From: Cylicocyclus nassatus
Taxonomy: Eukaryota; Nematoda; Chromadorea; Rhabditida; Strongylidae
NCBI GenBank assembly: GCA_958299035.1
Contig: CATQJL010000316.1
Coordinates: 23,785,676-23,849,675 of the forward strand
Direction of reading: 5' to 3'
DNA: 64,000 nucleotides
Both the position numbers and the translations under genes were made by a program. Below, piece by piece: positions 45,700 through 57,695 of the stretch. How positions within the stretch are numbered: position 1 is the first letter of the stretch; each line of letters opens with the position of its first letter. The notes beneath the pieces were generated by a model that was not told the DNA's origin, made no database searches, and worked only from the letters and a program-made list of their open reading frames with translations.

Positions 45700-47700
45700 G
45701 ATGACAGCAACTTGCACAACAAGCTTGCTTGAACAATGTGTGCACGTCAGAATATATAGGGTTTTTGTGTGAGTCTCTTTTTGCACTGAGTTTTTGGTTT
45801 TGACAGTGTTTGGACACTGTGTGCGTGTTCTCTGCCCTGGATATAAATGGTTCTTAGGAGACCGTGTACTTGTGACCCAGATGTACTGGCAAAAAAAAAT
45901 AAAATAAAAATAAAAAAACCTCGACATGGCTAGGTTCTCGCTAGTTGTTTATGGCGCGTGCTAGGCCCGTCTATAAAAAGCTGAATTCACAACATTGTAC
46001 TGGCACCAGGACTTGTTCTCCGGTCATGCCATGAGAATTGGAACGCGAGAATTCATGATAATGGGTTGAGGCTGGGCGATATAGGCTGTGCCAGAAACAG
46101 AGACCCAGCCACGCTATGGATAACGGATCCACCCTTACATCAAGGGTCGGGCAAACATCGCGCGATTTCATGGCCTCGCGATTATTCCAACAAGACAACT
46201 GTCACGAGTCCACTGCATGTCGATCTGCTCACATCTCGGCTGTGATAGTTAGTCTTAATCAGTCGTGTCGGAAGACTATCATAGTCGAAATGCAAATGTT
46301 GATCGGCATGTAATGAACTGCTAACAGTTGCTTGTTGGAAAAATCGCGAAAGCAATTAAATTGCGTGATGTATTGGACAGGCCAGCCATACTATTACTGT
46401 GATTCCTGCGGGTCGCGACTGTATATTACGAAAAAACAATATATACTAAAATTCGCAAAGCGCTCCGTACTGCGGTGCATCGGAATTCGAAAAATTAATT
46501 TGCAGAAATTACAGCAATCGCAGGAAACACCTCCTGGAATAGTATGACTGCTCTCTATGCTCGGCCCTTTAGAGAGCGCTAAAGTGCTGAAAACAAGCAC
46601 TTTTCATGGGTTATCCACTTGGTATTTGATCGAGTAAAAATTTTCGCCCAAATTAGACAGAGTCATTGCGGGGCTTATAGTTTTGAGATTGCGGCACGCC
46701 GGATAGGGAACGCCGACTGGCCGTGGAAAGGGCTGGTCCCACGCGGACATCTGCGATGGGCCACACTCCACACATTACGGACGTTACAAATTTGTAGCAG
46801 CTGTCCGCGGGTGGAACCTATTGACGATTATAGTCCCAAAGCGAACGGCCCCTCCAAGATGGAAATCTTGCATTTGTCCGAGCAGCACAGGCTGGCTACC
46901 GTGCACGGATCAATAGCAGTCCTGGCGAAATTTCTCTTTTTACCTTTTCGCAACCTTCCCCGCCATGCTGTATCCATATCTGGGCTTTGCCGCGCATAAA
47001 AATGGCAAAAATGAATTCTTTAGAAGCACTTCATGTTCACATTCGCTGAAAATTACGTGTAATCAGGCAAATCAGGCAAGGTTCGGTCCGGAAGACATAC
47101 ATAGTATTTTTTAGGCTCCTCAAGCGCTTTTTCGCTCAGACTTTGCTAATAGTTTAGTTTGGGGGTCTGTCATTGCAGTGCTGTAAATACCCAGCACCTA
47201 TCACTTTGCCTGGACGCTGCCTTCAAAGGCAGTGTCTGAAGAATAAACAACCTGCCAAATGAAAACCTAAGACGGTCACCTGTGCCGACCTATCGCCTCC
47301 ATCTCCTGCCTCGGTTCGGATCACCGCATCATTTTGCCAGATAGAAGAGCTCTACTGCTGTTGTTTACCATAAAGTACAAGAGTAAAAAACTTTTTTTCC
47401 ATTGAAAGTGCCGGAAGATAAAAAGTAAAAAGAGTAAAGAAAATGCAGAAAGCGGCTATAGCTTGGACTGATCCTCACGTACAAGTTTCAATGACGAACA
47501 CATTACACAAGTACGAAAAAATAATCTAAGCGCATGTAATAATATAGCTCTTCCCATGGAATCACCGCCGTAGGCCGCAACAAATAATGGATTCCAAAAA
47601 TTCTGAAAATTTTCCTTTGAAAAGCTCAAAATTGGTGGCGCCACAATGTTGCGGAAAACAATTGTTGACCTAAAAACTAATTTTCAGTTTGCTTTTTACA
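45700..47700. other. Gene-free stretch
   Basis: An A-rich run (45890-45920) could be a retroposon tail. A block near 46200 (CACTGCATGTCGATCT) repeats one near 38190. The 126-codon frame at 46619-46999 has no recognised domain. No exon of the peptidase gene was defended here. Confidence 0.3.
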
Positions 47701-48160
47701 AGAGAAGGATGACTGGTGACCGTGGCCTTTTGGAATATGTTACACATCATAATGCTTGCCTCGAAACGCTGATCTCGGAACTATCTTAGTTATGATATTC
47801 CATGTTCGACCATCCTTAAACCTTGGCATTTTATGTTCAACATATTCAGTCAGTAAGCGTTTCCAAGATTGTTATCCTTTTATCAATACAACGACACCAG
47901 TGAACAGATATAGACATTTGCGCTGACCGAGATCAAACGAGCATTTATTACGCAATGATTAACAGCGCTAACCACTAAACTGTTTAGACCTTTGGCACCT
48001 ATCAAAATTACTCCTTTAGTGAAGACAGTCAGATAAGGGGAAAAGTGGTTCTTTCCGAAACATTCTGCGGATAAATAGGTTTCAAGAATCAGCGTTTCAA
48101 GGCGAACTTCATGACATATGTCACATATCGAAAGGCCACGGTCAGCAACTAACCTCTCCT
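47701..48160. mobile_element. TIR element, about 460 bp
   Basis: AGAGAAGGATGACTGGTGAC on the left and, inverted, AGGAGAGGTTAGTTGCTGAC on the right lead into a shared CGTGGCCTTT block and CATATGT words. It is non-coding. A related end is at 42062. Confidence 0.6.
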
Positions 48161-51100
48161 TAAAGCGATGACACAAAGACTGGAGAACAAATTATTCTGT
48201 AACGTTCATCAAGAGCTATAACATGCTATGATTTCTCTCAAAAAGCAAACCTGGTTCAATTTTGTATCTTTTGATAAGTTCGAGTTCGCCCTAACTAAGC
48301 GTCTTCATAAGGGAACCGTTGCATTGCGCTCTGACGAAGTTTGAATGAAATGGATGCTCTCAGCAACTCGCATGCATTGGACGTGTGCTAGTGACTTAGG
48401 TGAAAATCGGTTACTATTGCTGCAGATGATCTCATCTGCATCACACCACTGACTTGTACTGCTTACGGGTTTGTAACTCGCTAGCAGTCATTATTTGAGC
48501 TTGCGCTCAGGCGCCCTTTGAAAGAGCGTGACTTTACCGATATCATGATATGCATTAAAGCATGTACAATGAATTTTGAGAGCCTGAGAATGAGTGCGTG
48601 AGTACGAGCCAGTGGTGATGTGCAGGTTTGTCAAGTCATGTGCCATACTATCCGCAACTTTTACCGTAAATTCGCCAATAGTCCAGTGCATTCAGAATTG
48701 TTGAGAGCATCCCTTTTACTAGAGCATCTTTGTTAAGATGCATTGCTTGTTCCTATTTGAAGGCACTCAATTCAAAAGCGCGAATTAAAGTTATTATTTG
48801 AAAGATACGAAGAAAAATTCGGGTTTGAATTTTTGAAAAGAAAACATAACGTGACTATAGCTCATGACGAGCTCTGCAGATAGTGTTTAGCATTTGAATT
48901 ATTTGTAAGCTCGCTCCAAAAAAACCTGAATGGAAATATTTGCGTTGAAGAAATGAAATCCGCGTTATTGTGGCGCGGCCAAGGACGGACACTTTTTTAG
49001 AGTAGAGAATTTTATTGGAATCTATGTTATCCAGAAAGAGGCAAGCTGACATTATAGCTTTTGAGGAAACTTTATCGCACCTGTATTCTGAATATATACT
49101 ACCCTTGCTTTACTTCCGAAAAAAAAGGGAAAAGGAATGGCCGCAACTTGCGGTCACTGTGTGTATAGAAAACACCAACAATTTTCAATGTCAATGACGG
49201 TGGTAACTCAATACATATTGCAGTTTCCCAAACCTGAACGGGGAAAAAAAGATTTGACACCATAGAAATCAAATTGGTAAGTCAAGGAAGCATTCACTAT
49301 ATCGTTTCTAGAATTTGCACTCTTTTCCAGATTGTTCAAAGAATACTTTGTTATTGTATCATACAAAAACTACGTAAATTAACAGTTCTTGAATTCTGAG
49401 AATCTTGGTCACAAATCAAATTTCAAGGATCTCGCGCTTGTTTTCCGTAATGTCTCTTCGTTAGCAACAGGGTTGCCGCAAAGTAAGGTAGTAAGGCGAA
49501 TCACGAACCTGCCAGAAACTACGCAATGTATTTTGATACGTTAGCTAGAAATTGCTTTCGTATTGAAAAAAAATTGTAGAAGTACAATGATAACAAGAAA
49601 TTTTTTTGCGATAAACTGATGTTTTGACAAGTGGTCCGTAAGTTCGTCCCGTTGTTGACCTGCCCCAAAATCGTTCGAACTCGAAATGAAGATAGGTAAT
49701 CGCCTCAAATAACGTTTGATGCAGGATTGCTTTTTCTGCCCACTATTTTCTTCCTACCCTTGATACAGCTCTTTTTTGAAAAATTTCATACTCTTAGAAA
49801 AGCTTTGAAAACTCTTGGGTGGAGTAAACCAAATGCTAGACATTGCATTATTTGACTATAATTGGCTTTCCAAAACTTCTGAAATGATTCTTTTGATGCT
49901 TTTAAATCCCATGTTTGATCATCACGAATCTCATAGAACATCAAAAGAGCAACTAGAGTGTTTCGATACAGATTGATCTTGTCTTTCTGATATACTCCGT
50001 CCGCAATTTGTGTGGATTTCGAGGATATAATTATCGTCATTTTAGTTTTTACATGCACCCCAGCTGTACCTATAAAATCCTAAAATAAGTAGCCGTAAAG
50101 CTAGATATTGATTTGCTCTGCAAAACTGATGCTCAATCATAATTGACTTTGGAAGTTTTAAAATCTGAACATTTACCAGTTTTATTTGCGTATTTTGTGA
50201 CTTCGCAGGAACGAAAGCTTTTCCAAGATTTCATTCAAGAATCTCATAACTCACTCGCAGATGGCCAAAAAAGCGTTGTATCTGTTATCAAAGCTCTTAC
50301 AAAAGTCTGCAATGGATATTTTAAAAATAGTTGAAGTTAGAATAGGTAGAAATTATGTGCTGGCGATTTTGACGATTATTTGAGTGACCATCGAGGGGCT
50401 TGGCACAAAGATATCACAGCTGGAAAGAGGAGGACTCTTGCGTCGAAAATCATTTAAAGCATTTGCTTATCGTCACTCTGAAAGATAGTAAACTCCTCGT
50501 CAGTGCATCTTCTAGTCGGGCCTAGGTTTGCCTTACGGCGCCTCGGCGCAGTATCAAGCGAGCCATCGATCCGGGTGCGGACCGTTTTGTAGGCATGATA
50601 GAAACTGCGTGTTTTCAAAGGAAAAATAGCTCGCGAGATTGTGCAGGTTTAGTCCAATGGCTAAAGCTAGTGTGATACACATTGCAGCACCAGGTTCGCG
50701 ACCGGCAGGTGCCGACATTTTTGCTATATCGCTGGGGCAATCTTTGATAGCAGCCATCAAGAAATCGATGGTGGACGCGTCAAAGATTTTGCTGCGCAAA
50801 CAGGGACATAAACCGGACTAGCATCCGTAAAAAATCTTGATTGTTAGAAGATAAAAAAAGGGTTTGATTTCTATTTTGAGCATTCTTCGAAAAATGTGGA
50901 GATTTGATCGATAAGGCCAACAAAATATATAGAAAAATTTGATATCCCATTTTTGCTGCGATCAGCTGTTCATTGATCATACCCATCCGTATGCCACCTT
51001 ATTTGTGCATTTTCGTGCACTGTCGTCCACAGAATTAGCCAGCTGACGCGTCCCGTAAGTTACTCACGAGCAACTTACGAGATTTTTCTCTGCGTCTCCT

Positions 51101-51411
51101 TAAAGACACTCTGTCTGCGCAAGCCGTGCCGACGGCGACGGCTCCGCTTACGGCAGGCAGCGCAGATCACTGCGGCAGCTGACCGGTTGCGCGGCTGCCA
51201 GCTAACCATGCAATCTTATGAAACTGGAGCAAAGAGTCGTAAGATAAGCCTACTGATTTCTTCTGAGGGGGTCAACTCAGATCAATTGAGCTGAGGGTGG
51301 GTTTACTACGGGTCACTGAAAAACGGCAACTTTCGGGCCGACCTTATTTGAATTAGCTTCGAAAGTTCTGCCGATCCGTTGCTGAAATTTCGTATCTCGT
51401 TCGCTATCTCT
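48161..51411. other. Gene-poor stretch
   Basis: Apart from the doubtful exon at 49035, no gene was recognised. It includes AT-rich sequence, a 90-codon minus-strand frame (49786-50058) and mirror frames at 50554-50821 with no known motif. Confidence 0.3.
49035..49160 (+). CDS. Possible further exon of the M13 peptidase gene
   Basis: After an acceptor TTATCCAG the frame reads KRQADIIAFEETLSH, reminiscent of the 'A..ii.fE..LA' helix of M13 peptidases, in the right order after the 43960 exon. Its phase relation to that exon cannot be closed because the intermediate exon was not found. The sequence after LSHLYSEY is not family-like. The frame stops at 49195. It could be coincidence. Confidence 0.25.
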
Positions 51412-52824
51412 AAGGGAAGTTCACTTAGTCGAGGTGGCGACTCGGAAGGAGATGTATACCAGTAGATAGAGCTTAAAAAGCTGATTACAGATATACCTTC
51501 TATATCTGCGATGCATTGTTCCGAAAAAAGTTATGAGCTTTTCTAAAGCCAAATTTTCGTGCATTTTGAGTCAAAATCATGATAATCGCTCCACGAAAGT
51601 GTGCAAGCTTAAGCAAACCACCTAGTAAGCATTGTAGGTCTAATTCGAGTTCATCCGGACGTTTTCGAGTGTTTTCCGACCATTTTGTTTATTCACCCGT
51701 CATTTTCTTCCTAGATCACACTTCCATTATATTAGGTCATTTCAAAAGTTCGTTCGCATTGTTCTCTGAAAAATCGTAACTCTCTGCTTTTTGCCTAGAT
51801 TTGCCTGGGATAATTTTTTTTCTAGAACAAAGAGATCATGTAGTTTCTAAATGTAACTTAAATTTGTTCTACTACGCACAAGTCGCAGAGTTAAAAATGC
51901 AAAAAGAAGATTACTCAAATTTTGGTAATTTTAAAAAAGCTCACCAAAAATCTTGAAACGTTACAAAAAACACCGAAACAAACACAAACATATGTTTTAT
52001 GTTCTCGTCTTTTTAGCTAGGCAAACTCTTAGTTGAACGACTGTTCTTATGAAAAGTAATGATTTTTTAGGAATTTGCTATACTTTTCCATGAAAATCAA
52101 AATTGCTCTCCCTAGCACAAAAATCCCTTAGTTAAAAAAAGAAGGTCACAAAACCCCTGTTCTTGACTTTCCCGCCTTTTTTGTGACGTTTCTGGGCTTT
52201 TTTGGGCATGCTCAAAAATTGCAAAAACTGAGGCAATTCTCTTAATTTGCTTGTACTTTCGATCTTTCTCGTTTTAATTCGTGGAAAAGGCACTATAGTA
52301 AAGAACATAATTTTCTCTATCGAACAATAACACATTCGGAATTTTTCGTAATCCACATTGAAAAATGCCAATCTTGAGTAAATTTATTCAATTGCTTCTA
52401 ACTTTGAGAACATCGTTTTACGTCCTATCTATTGGTAGTTTCCAAAAAGTTTCCTACGCGACACGTTTTTCAACATGGAGGTTATGGGGCTTTTTTGTAT
52501 ATATAATGGAAGTGTGATCTAAGAAGGAAATGACGGCCTGTGAATAAACAACATGGTCGGAAAACACTCGAAAACGTCCGGATGAACTCGAATCAAACCT
52601 ACAACGCTTACTAGGTGGTTTGCTTAAGCTTGCACACTTTCGTGCAGCGATTATCATGATTTTGCGACTCAAAATGCACGAAAATCTGGCTTTAGAAAAG
52701 CTCATAACTTTTTTCAGAACAACGCATCGCAGATAGAGAAGGTATATATGTGATCAGCTTTTTAAGCTCTATCCACTGGTGTAGATCTCCTTCCAAGTCA
52801 CTTCGACTAAGTCAACTTCCCTTG
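51412..52824. mobile_element. Large foldback with about 325-bp arms
   Basis: The arm 51412-51732 (CTTAGTCGAGGTGG..., GCTTAAGCAAACCACCTAGT, GGACGTTTTCGAGTGTTTTC) is inverted as 52497-52824. The roughly 760-base middle begins with a TTAGGTCATTTCAAAAGTTC end at 51735, like the mariner-type termini, but has no matching right end. Arm identity looks high, about nine in ten by eye. Confidence 0.75.
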
Positions 52825-52907
52825 TAAGATTTTTTGATGCGGATTTTGTTAGACAGTGAAAATAATGCACTATTGCGGTAGCTTTCCGACGGCTTTCTGC
52901 TACCCTG

Positions 52908-53128
52908 TTTTCAGGTGAATGAGCCGTGGGGGATTTATTTCTAAAATCGACCAGCCCCACGCCAAAGGACTTTGCAACCAAAGGACCATATACCTACCGT
53001 GCGAGTTGCCTGAGAGAATCGTACGGTATAAGGATCGGTTTCCTTGACACGGTGAAGCGGCTGAGCAGCTTGCTTAAAAATTAGAACAAAGTGCGGCTTA
53101 TACCCCTGAAAATAGGATAAGCGCTGGT
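52908..53128. mobile_element. TIR element related to 9609-9808
   Basis: CCCTGTTTTCAGGTGAATGAG on the left and CTTATACCCCTGAAAATAGG on the right are diverged inverted ends. The interior (CCAAAGGACTTTGCAACC, GGTATAAGGATCGG, GAGCAGCTTGC) is shared with 59998-60190. Confidence 0.6.
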
Positions 53129-53194
53129 CATATATAGCAAAATGAAAGAACTCAGTTTTTTCAAAATAAGCCACCAAAGAGAAGTGCCACCAGT

Positions 53195-53440
53195 GCTCGG
53201 CACAGGTGGCTTATGAGCAAGCTGGATGTCGTTTTTGAAACAAAAAGCAAGGGAGCAGTTTTGTTTTTGTGGCCGAAAAGACGCGAAATCTGCAACGTTT
53301 TTTCAGTCGACGTTTCGTTTTTTGGAAATTTTTTTAGGGATTATGTTGTAGAGTCAAAGGGGATTTCCTAGAAACCCGCAAAAGTCAAGGGAGACTTCAT
53401 TTTTTGCATTTTCAACTGCCAACCTCGTGCCAAACCCTGA
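53195..53440. mobile_element. GGCTCGGCAC-ended MITE, copy 2
   Basis: GCTCGGCACAGGTGGCTTA on the left and GCCAACCTCGTGCCAAACC on the right. The interior follows copy 1 at 45408 (CAAAAAGCAAGGG, GTCGACGTTTCGTTTTTTGG, GTCAAGGGAGACTTC). Confidence 0.75.
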
Positions 53441-53444
53441 AAGA

Positions 53445-54902
53445 GAAACATCGCAAAAAAATTGAAACTATTGATACAGGCTATAAGAAAGTCTTTTTCT
53501 TGTCGGGAGATTTTGTGTTGATCTAACGACCTTAGTAAAGTTAACTTCTGAGAAAATGACGAACTAAACAATTTTGTTATTTCCTAACTCAATCTCGTAA
53601 TTCTTCATGGCTTGCGATCAAGCTACTGCTGTGTGTGTAGCGTCGCCTTATAGAGTGGCGTTTCTCATGAATGCATTCATACGACGGTAGCATAAATCAT
53701 CAGTTTTGCGATGGTTTAGTGCACTGAACGAAGGTATGCAGGAGTGTGCGTAAATTGGATGTGAAACCTGTGCCTAAACTAGTACTAAACTCTAAACTCT
53801 TGCAACTACTTCCGGTAGCGCTCAGTATAAGCGCTGAAATCAAAATCAAAGTATCTTACTCGACGCTTCGTTCTCCCACATCCGTTGCAAACTTTAAAAC
53901 TGATTTTTATCTTTTTAAAAAATGTGTAAAATATTTGCAAGATTTGTCACATCTCAAGGAAAAGCTGTTGACCTATGCTACGCAAATTTCACAATATTGT
54001 CTTTTTGAATCTATAACGAGCGCAGCCAAAATTACATGAAGTCTCGACGAGAGCTATGCACTTCATGTCTTGGGTACGAAAAAAATGGGTGGTGCCAACA
54101 TTTATACAAAATAAGCGAAATGTCTATTTGTTTGCATGTTTGTACCTATGTTTCAAATAGAAAAATTTATCTTTAAATCAACTTCGGACTGAGGCGAGTA
54201 TCATAAGTTATCCTTCGTTGTTGACCGACATTGATTTTTGTGAAGTTTGTGCTACGGGACTGGGAGTTGGCACGTAGGCGGGGGAGGAAGGGGGGAGGGG
54301 AGAAGGTTAGGTGAACAGGCTGATTTGGGAAACGATTACAGTGAAATGCTCTACAGAATAAGGGCATGCTGGTTCTTGGAAAGAGAAGAATATCTTCTTT
54401 TACAGCCGAGCAACAGGACGAGGGAAAAATATGTGAAGAGTATCTTTTGGTAGAGCAGAGCAATTTCTACAAGATGACATCTGAAAATTGGCTTGAGTTA
54501 CGGCTTACCCAAAGTTTAAAGCCAAAACATGAGAGCAAGTCACAGCGCCAAAAATCGGATTCGCCCCAAAAAAAATCCACAAATCTCTCGTTTGCTCCAG
54601 CATGTAACAGACACATGCACTTATCCATATGTGCACTTGCCATATTTCTTTCGCGATTAGAAATCAAGAAGAAATCGAAAACCAAAAACAGCAAACTCTG
54701 CCTTTATCCCTGGGCTCCGCCCATTTATGCAGTTGCGAACTACAAATCTTTGAAAACTTGATCATGAAAGCTAGGCCTTCGATGTGCTTTAGTTTCTGAG
54801 AAACACCAATTTGTTTTTGTAGCATACATCACAATCTATATAGTCTAATCTATATAATCTATATAGCAAAAGAGTAATCTATATAGCAATATAATCTACA
54901 TA
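53445..54902. other. Gene-free stretch
   Basis: Open frames of 97 and 131 codons (53746-54039, 54366-54761) show no motif or splice context. Short repeats of AATCTATATAG occur at 54832-54900. Confidence 0.3.
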
Positions 54903-55581
54903 TTAGGTTGTCCCGAAAGTTCCTTCGCACCATTTTCAAAAATTCATAACTTCTGATTTTCCCAAACGAGTTGACTGCTCCTATATTTGTATGAAAGAGT
55001 ATGTCATGTCCTTTATAATGACTTTTTAGCTGCTTACTAATGATCATCTGTTGCAAAAAATTGGTCAAAATTTAAATTTTCTGTGTAGGGTCAAAATCGG
55101 AAACTTGCAACAAAACAATCGGCATTGTAGGTTCTTTCACCAGCTCTTTCCAACAGTGCATAGTTTGCGCCGATTGAGCGTATCTATGGAAAGTTATGAT
55201 TTCCCTAAAAAATGCGAAAATAAATCAAATTCGCCCTTTTTTGCTTGCTCGAAAATCATAACTATCCATAGGGACGCTCAATCGGCGCAGACTTTGCTTT
55301 GTTGGAAAGATCTGGTAAAAGAACCTACAGTACCGACCGCTCCGATTTTTGTTGCAAGTTTCCGATTTTTTATGACCCTACACGAAAAATTCGAATTTTG
55401 ATTGATTTTGGTTTTGAGCTTCTATCTCCTTCATTTGTATATATTAACGAACAGTCCAGCGACTTATGCAAAGAGCATGAGTTCCTCTCTCATATAAAAT
55501 TTGGATCTTGTGAATTTGTTGAGAATGCTACAAGTTATGAATTTTTGAATTTGGTGCGGAAGAACTTTCGGACCCACCTAA
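54903..55581. mobile_element. TTAGG-ended TIR element
   Basis: TTAGGTTGTCCCGAAAGTTC at the left and, inverted, TTAGGTGGGTCCGAAAGTTC at the right, followed by inverted inner arms (TTTGCGCCGATTGAGCG / CGCTCAATCGGCGCAGAC). TA flanks both ends. It is a non-autonomous mariner-type foldback. Confidence 0.8.
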
Positions 55582-55585
55582 TATA

Positions 55586-56297
55586 TTAGGTTGAACCGAA
55601 AGTTCTGTCGTTTCCTTTTTAAAAAATTTGTAACTTTGCGCTGTTTCAGCGGATTTGCTTGCCTGTAAATTTATTAGAAAGAATAAGTCTTTTGCTTTCA
55701 AACGCTGTTTTGCGTAGCTTCTGTTTTACATTATGTGCGGAGACAAAAATGGAACACTAAGACCATATAAGCTTTGACAATTTTAAGTTAGGTCACCAAA
55801 AATCTGAAATGTTGCAGAAAAATCTGAAATCGTCAGCACTTATGTTCTTTAGCCTACTCTTTGCATCTGTGAAAAGTTTGTGTTGTTTGGGCGTCTCAGT
55901 GAGGAGCTACGGTTTTCGCGATAATTAACGAATTAGTTCATTTTGACGTTTTCCATAGCAAACTCGATATTCATAACTTCTTCACTGAGACGTCCAAGCA
56001 GCACAAACTCTTCACAGTTGCAAAGAGTAGGCCAAAGAACATATGTACTGACGATTTCAGATTTTTCTGCAGCATTGCAGATTTTTGGTGACCTAACTTA
56101 AAATGGTCAAATCTTATATGGTTTTAGTTTTCCATTTTTATCTCCGCACCCAATGCGAAACAGAAGCTACCCAAAATAGCGTTTGAAAGCGAAAGGCTTA
56201 TTCTTTCTAATAAAATTACAGGCAAGCAAATCCGTTGAAACAGCGCAAAGTTACAAATTTTTGAAAATGAAACGACAGAACTTTTGGTTCAACCTAA
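55586..56297. mobile_element. TTAGG-ended TIR element, adjacent copy of another subfamily
   Basis: TTAGGTTGAACCGAAAGTTC and its inverted partner bound about 710 bases of nearly continuous inverted repeat (GCAAGCAAATCC, CAGCGCAAAGTTACAAA and AAAGAGTAGGC blocks). It starts four bases (TATA) after the previous element ends. Confidence 0.85.
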
Positions 56298-56429
56298 TAT
56301 AAAACTCAAACACTGTACCTTTGTTTGTTAGGATGTTTGTGGCTTACAGACTCTTTCGTAAGTGAACCAAAAAGGCTGGATTTTGTTTCCCTATAAATGA
56401 GACACGGCGCAAGAGATAGGCTACTTTTC

Positions 56430-56510
56430 GCGACAATTCGTTGGCTCCTTCTATCGATTTATTGATTTGTTTACTTACGTAAAAATGAAGGCATATCAGT
56501 CATTCCTCCA
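56430..56510 (-). repeat. Fragment of the second hairpin-bounded family
   Basis: CTTCTATCGATTTATTGATTTG matches, in reverse complement, the block at 15985-16030. It is a truncated copy. Confidence 0.45.
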
Positions 56511-56609
56511 AGTTAAGTGGTAAGGGGAGGTGGAGATCATTTACATTTTGCGGTGAAGAGGAAGCGGCGTCGCGAAGCTAGGCGGTCAAGAAGGAAAGCA
56601 ATTTTACCA

Positions 56610-56694
56610 TGGATACCATAGGAGAGCCTCAAATGAACTCGGAGCTGAAGCAGTTTAAGAAGAAAAGATATGAGTTAGAGAAAATGGAGGAATG
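56610..56694 (+). CDS. Possible first exon of an unidentified gene
   Basis: ACCATGG starts a frame reading MDTIGEPQMNSELKQFKKKR, then YELEKMEE, ending at a good donor (GGAATG then GTAAGC at 56695). It is highly charged and helix-like. No second exon was found before the minus-strand Penelope-like element, so the gene is unproven. Confidence 0.25.
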
Positions 56695-57071
56695 GTAAGC
56701 CATAAGACGATTTCGAAAAGGCACTGTGCCGGCCACTTTGCACCCTCAGCCCGGGCAGGACCGGGAACGGCAGCTAGCAATCTCTGTAGCAAAAGAATGA
56801 GAGTGCTACATGCAAAAAATGGAAAGTTATGAGAGAAGCTGCAATACTTACGTGCCAACTTAAGAATAGGGTAATCCGACGCCGTCTCATGAAAGGTTGA
56901 GTGAAGAAAGGCAAACGTTCCAAACACAACACATATGCGGCTTCTACTCTTTTCAGCAGTCAACGCTAAAATTTCGCACCTATGTTTTGTAATGTTCATT
57001 AGTAAATTAAACAAAGAGATAAGTCCACAATGAGAAAGAACATTCCAAGAATTCCAAAATATCCGAAAGGT

Positions 57072-57156
57072 AACTACTGTTTCTTACACGACCGGTTTCG
57101 GGGCTAAGAACTAGACCGGTAGTGTAGCTTTCTTGGTGCCCCATCATCAGTAGTTC
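57072..57156 (-). ncRNA. Hammerhead-ribozyme-like motif beside the Penelope-like element
   Basis: On the minus strand CTGATGA (57150-57144) is followed by GGGGC, a roughly 33-base loop, GCCCC and then GAAAC (57099-57095): the two core strands around a stem II. AACTACTG and CAGTAGTT (57156-57149 and 57079-57072) can pair as stem I. Penelope-like elements are known to carry hammerhead motifs in their terminal repeats, and this one lies about 190 bases after the reverse-transcriptase frame. The extra T after CTGATGA and the lack of a clear NUH cleavage triplet argue that it is degenerate or divergent. Confidence 0.45.
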
Positions 57157-57341
57157 CCAAGAAAGCTTCAAAAGGTATTCATAAACATGATTACTAAAGA
57201 GTGGTAAAGAGTCAGAAACAATTATGAGAGTTAGCCAATTTAACAAAATATAACAGATGCAGCGTAGAGGATGGCGAACATGAGCACAAAGAGAGTAATA
57301 GACACGATGGCATGCATCAACTCAATTTGAATGTTACCTTG

Positions 57342-57695
57342 CTATTCCGGCGCGTTATCTTTAGTCCACAATTCTTGTATGTCATGTATCAAAGGGAGAT
57401 GAATAGCCGTAGGAAAACCATACTTACGTAAAATGAATGGCCTGTCATGTAAGGTGTGGTATACGATATTTATGAAGTAACTACCTTCCCATCCATTATT
57501 TTTGGATATCTTACCTAAATCTATTACTCTTTCCTTAAACTCTAGATAACCAGAACAGTTTCTATAAATTCTGAGTACTTCTGAAGTAAAAGTATTAATT
57601 AGTATGTATCTAGGTATGTTAGATTTTCCAGTGAGGATACCTAATAACTCTAAAATCATAGCTATCTGTTTCATTGTACAAACTAAACTTAACAT
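57342..57695 (-). pseudogene. C-terminal (thumb) part of the Penelope-like protein
   Basis: It continues the core in another frame. SNIPRYILINTFTSEVLRIY and KERVIDLGKISKNNGW resemble the region after the 'S.HP' motif, where Penelope-like proteins have '...R...IC' helices. It stops at 57342 with no recognisable endonuclease domain. Either this lineage lacks one or it has been lost. Confidence 0.55.

Noticed and set aside
50554..50821. Overlapping frames on both strands with Ala/Gly-rich sequence
   Set aside because: Mirror frames in a GC-rich patch, no splice context and no motif.
53746..54039. 97-codon frame considered as a later peptidase exon (YLQDLSHL resembles the YL..L motif)
   Set aside because: Resemblance is limited to a few residues; no fitting splice sites.
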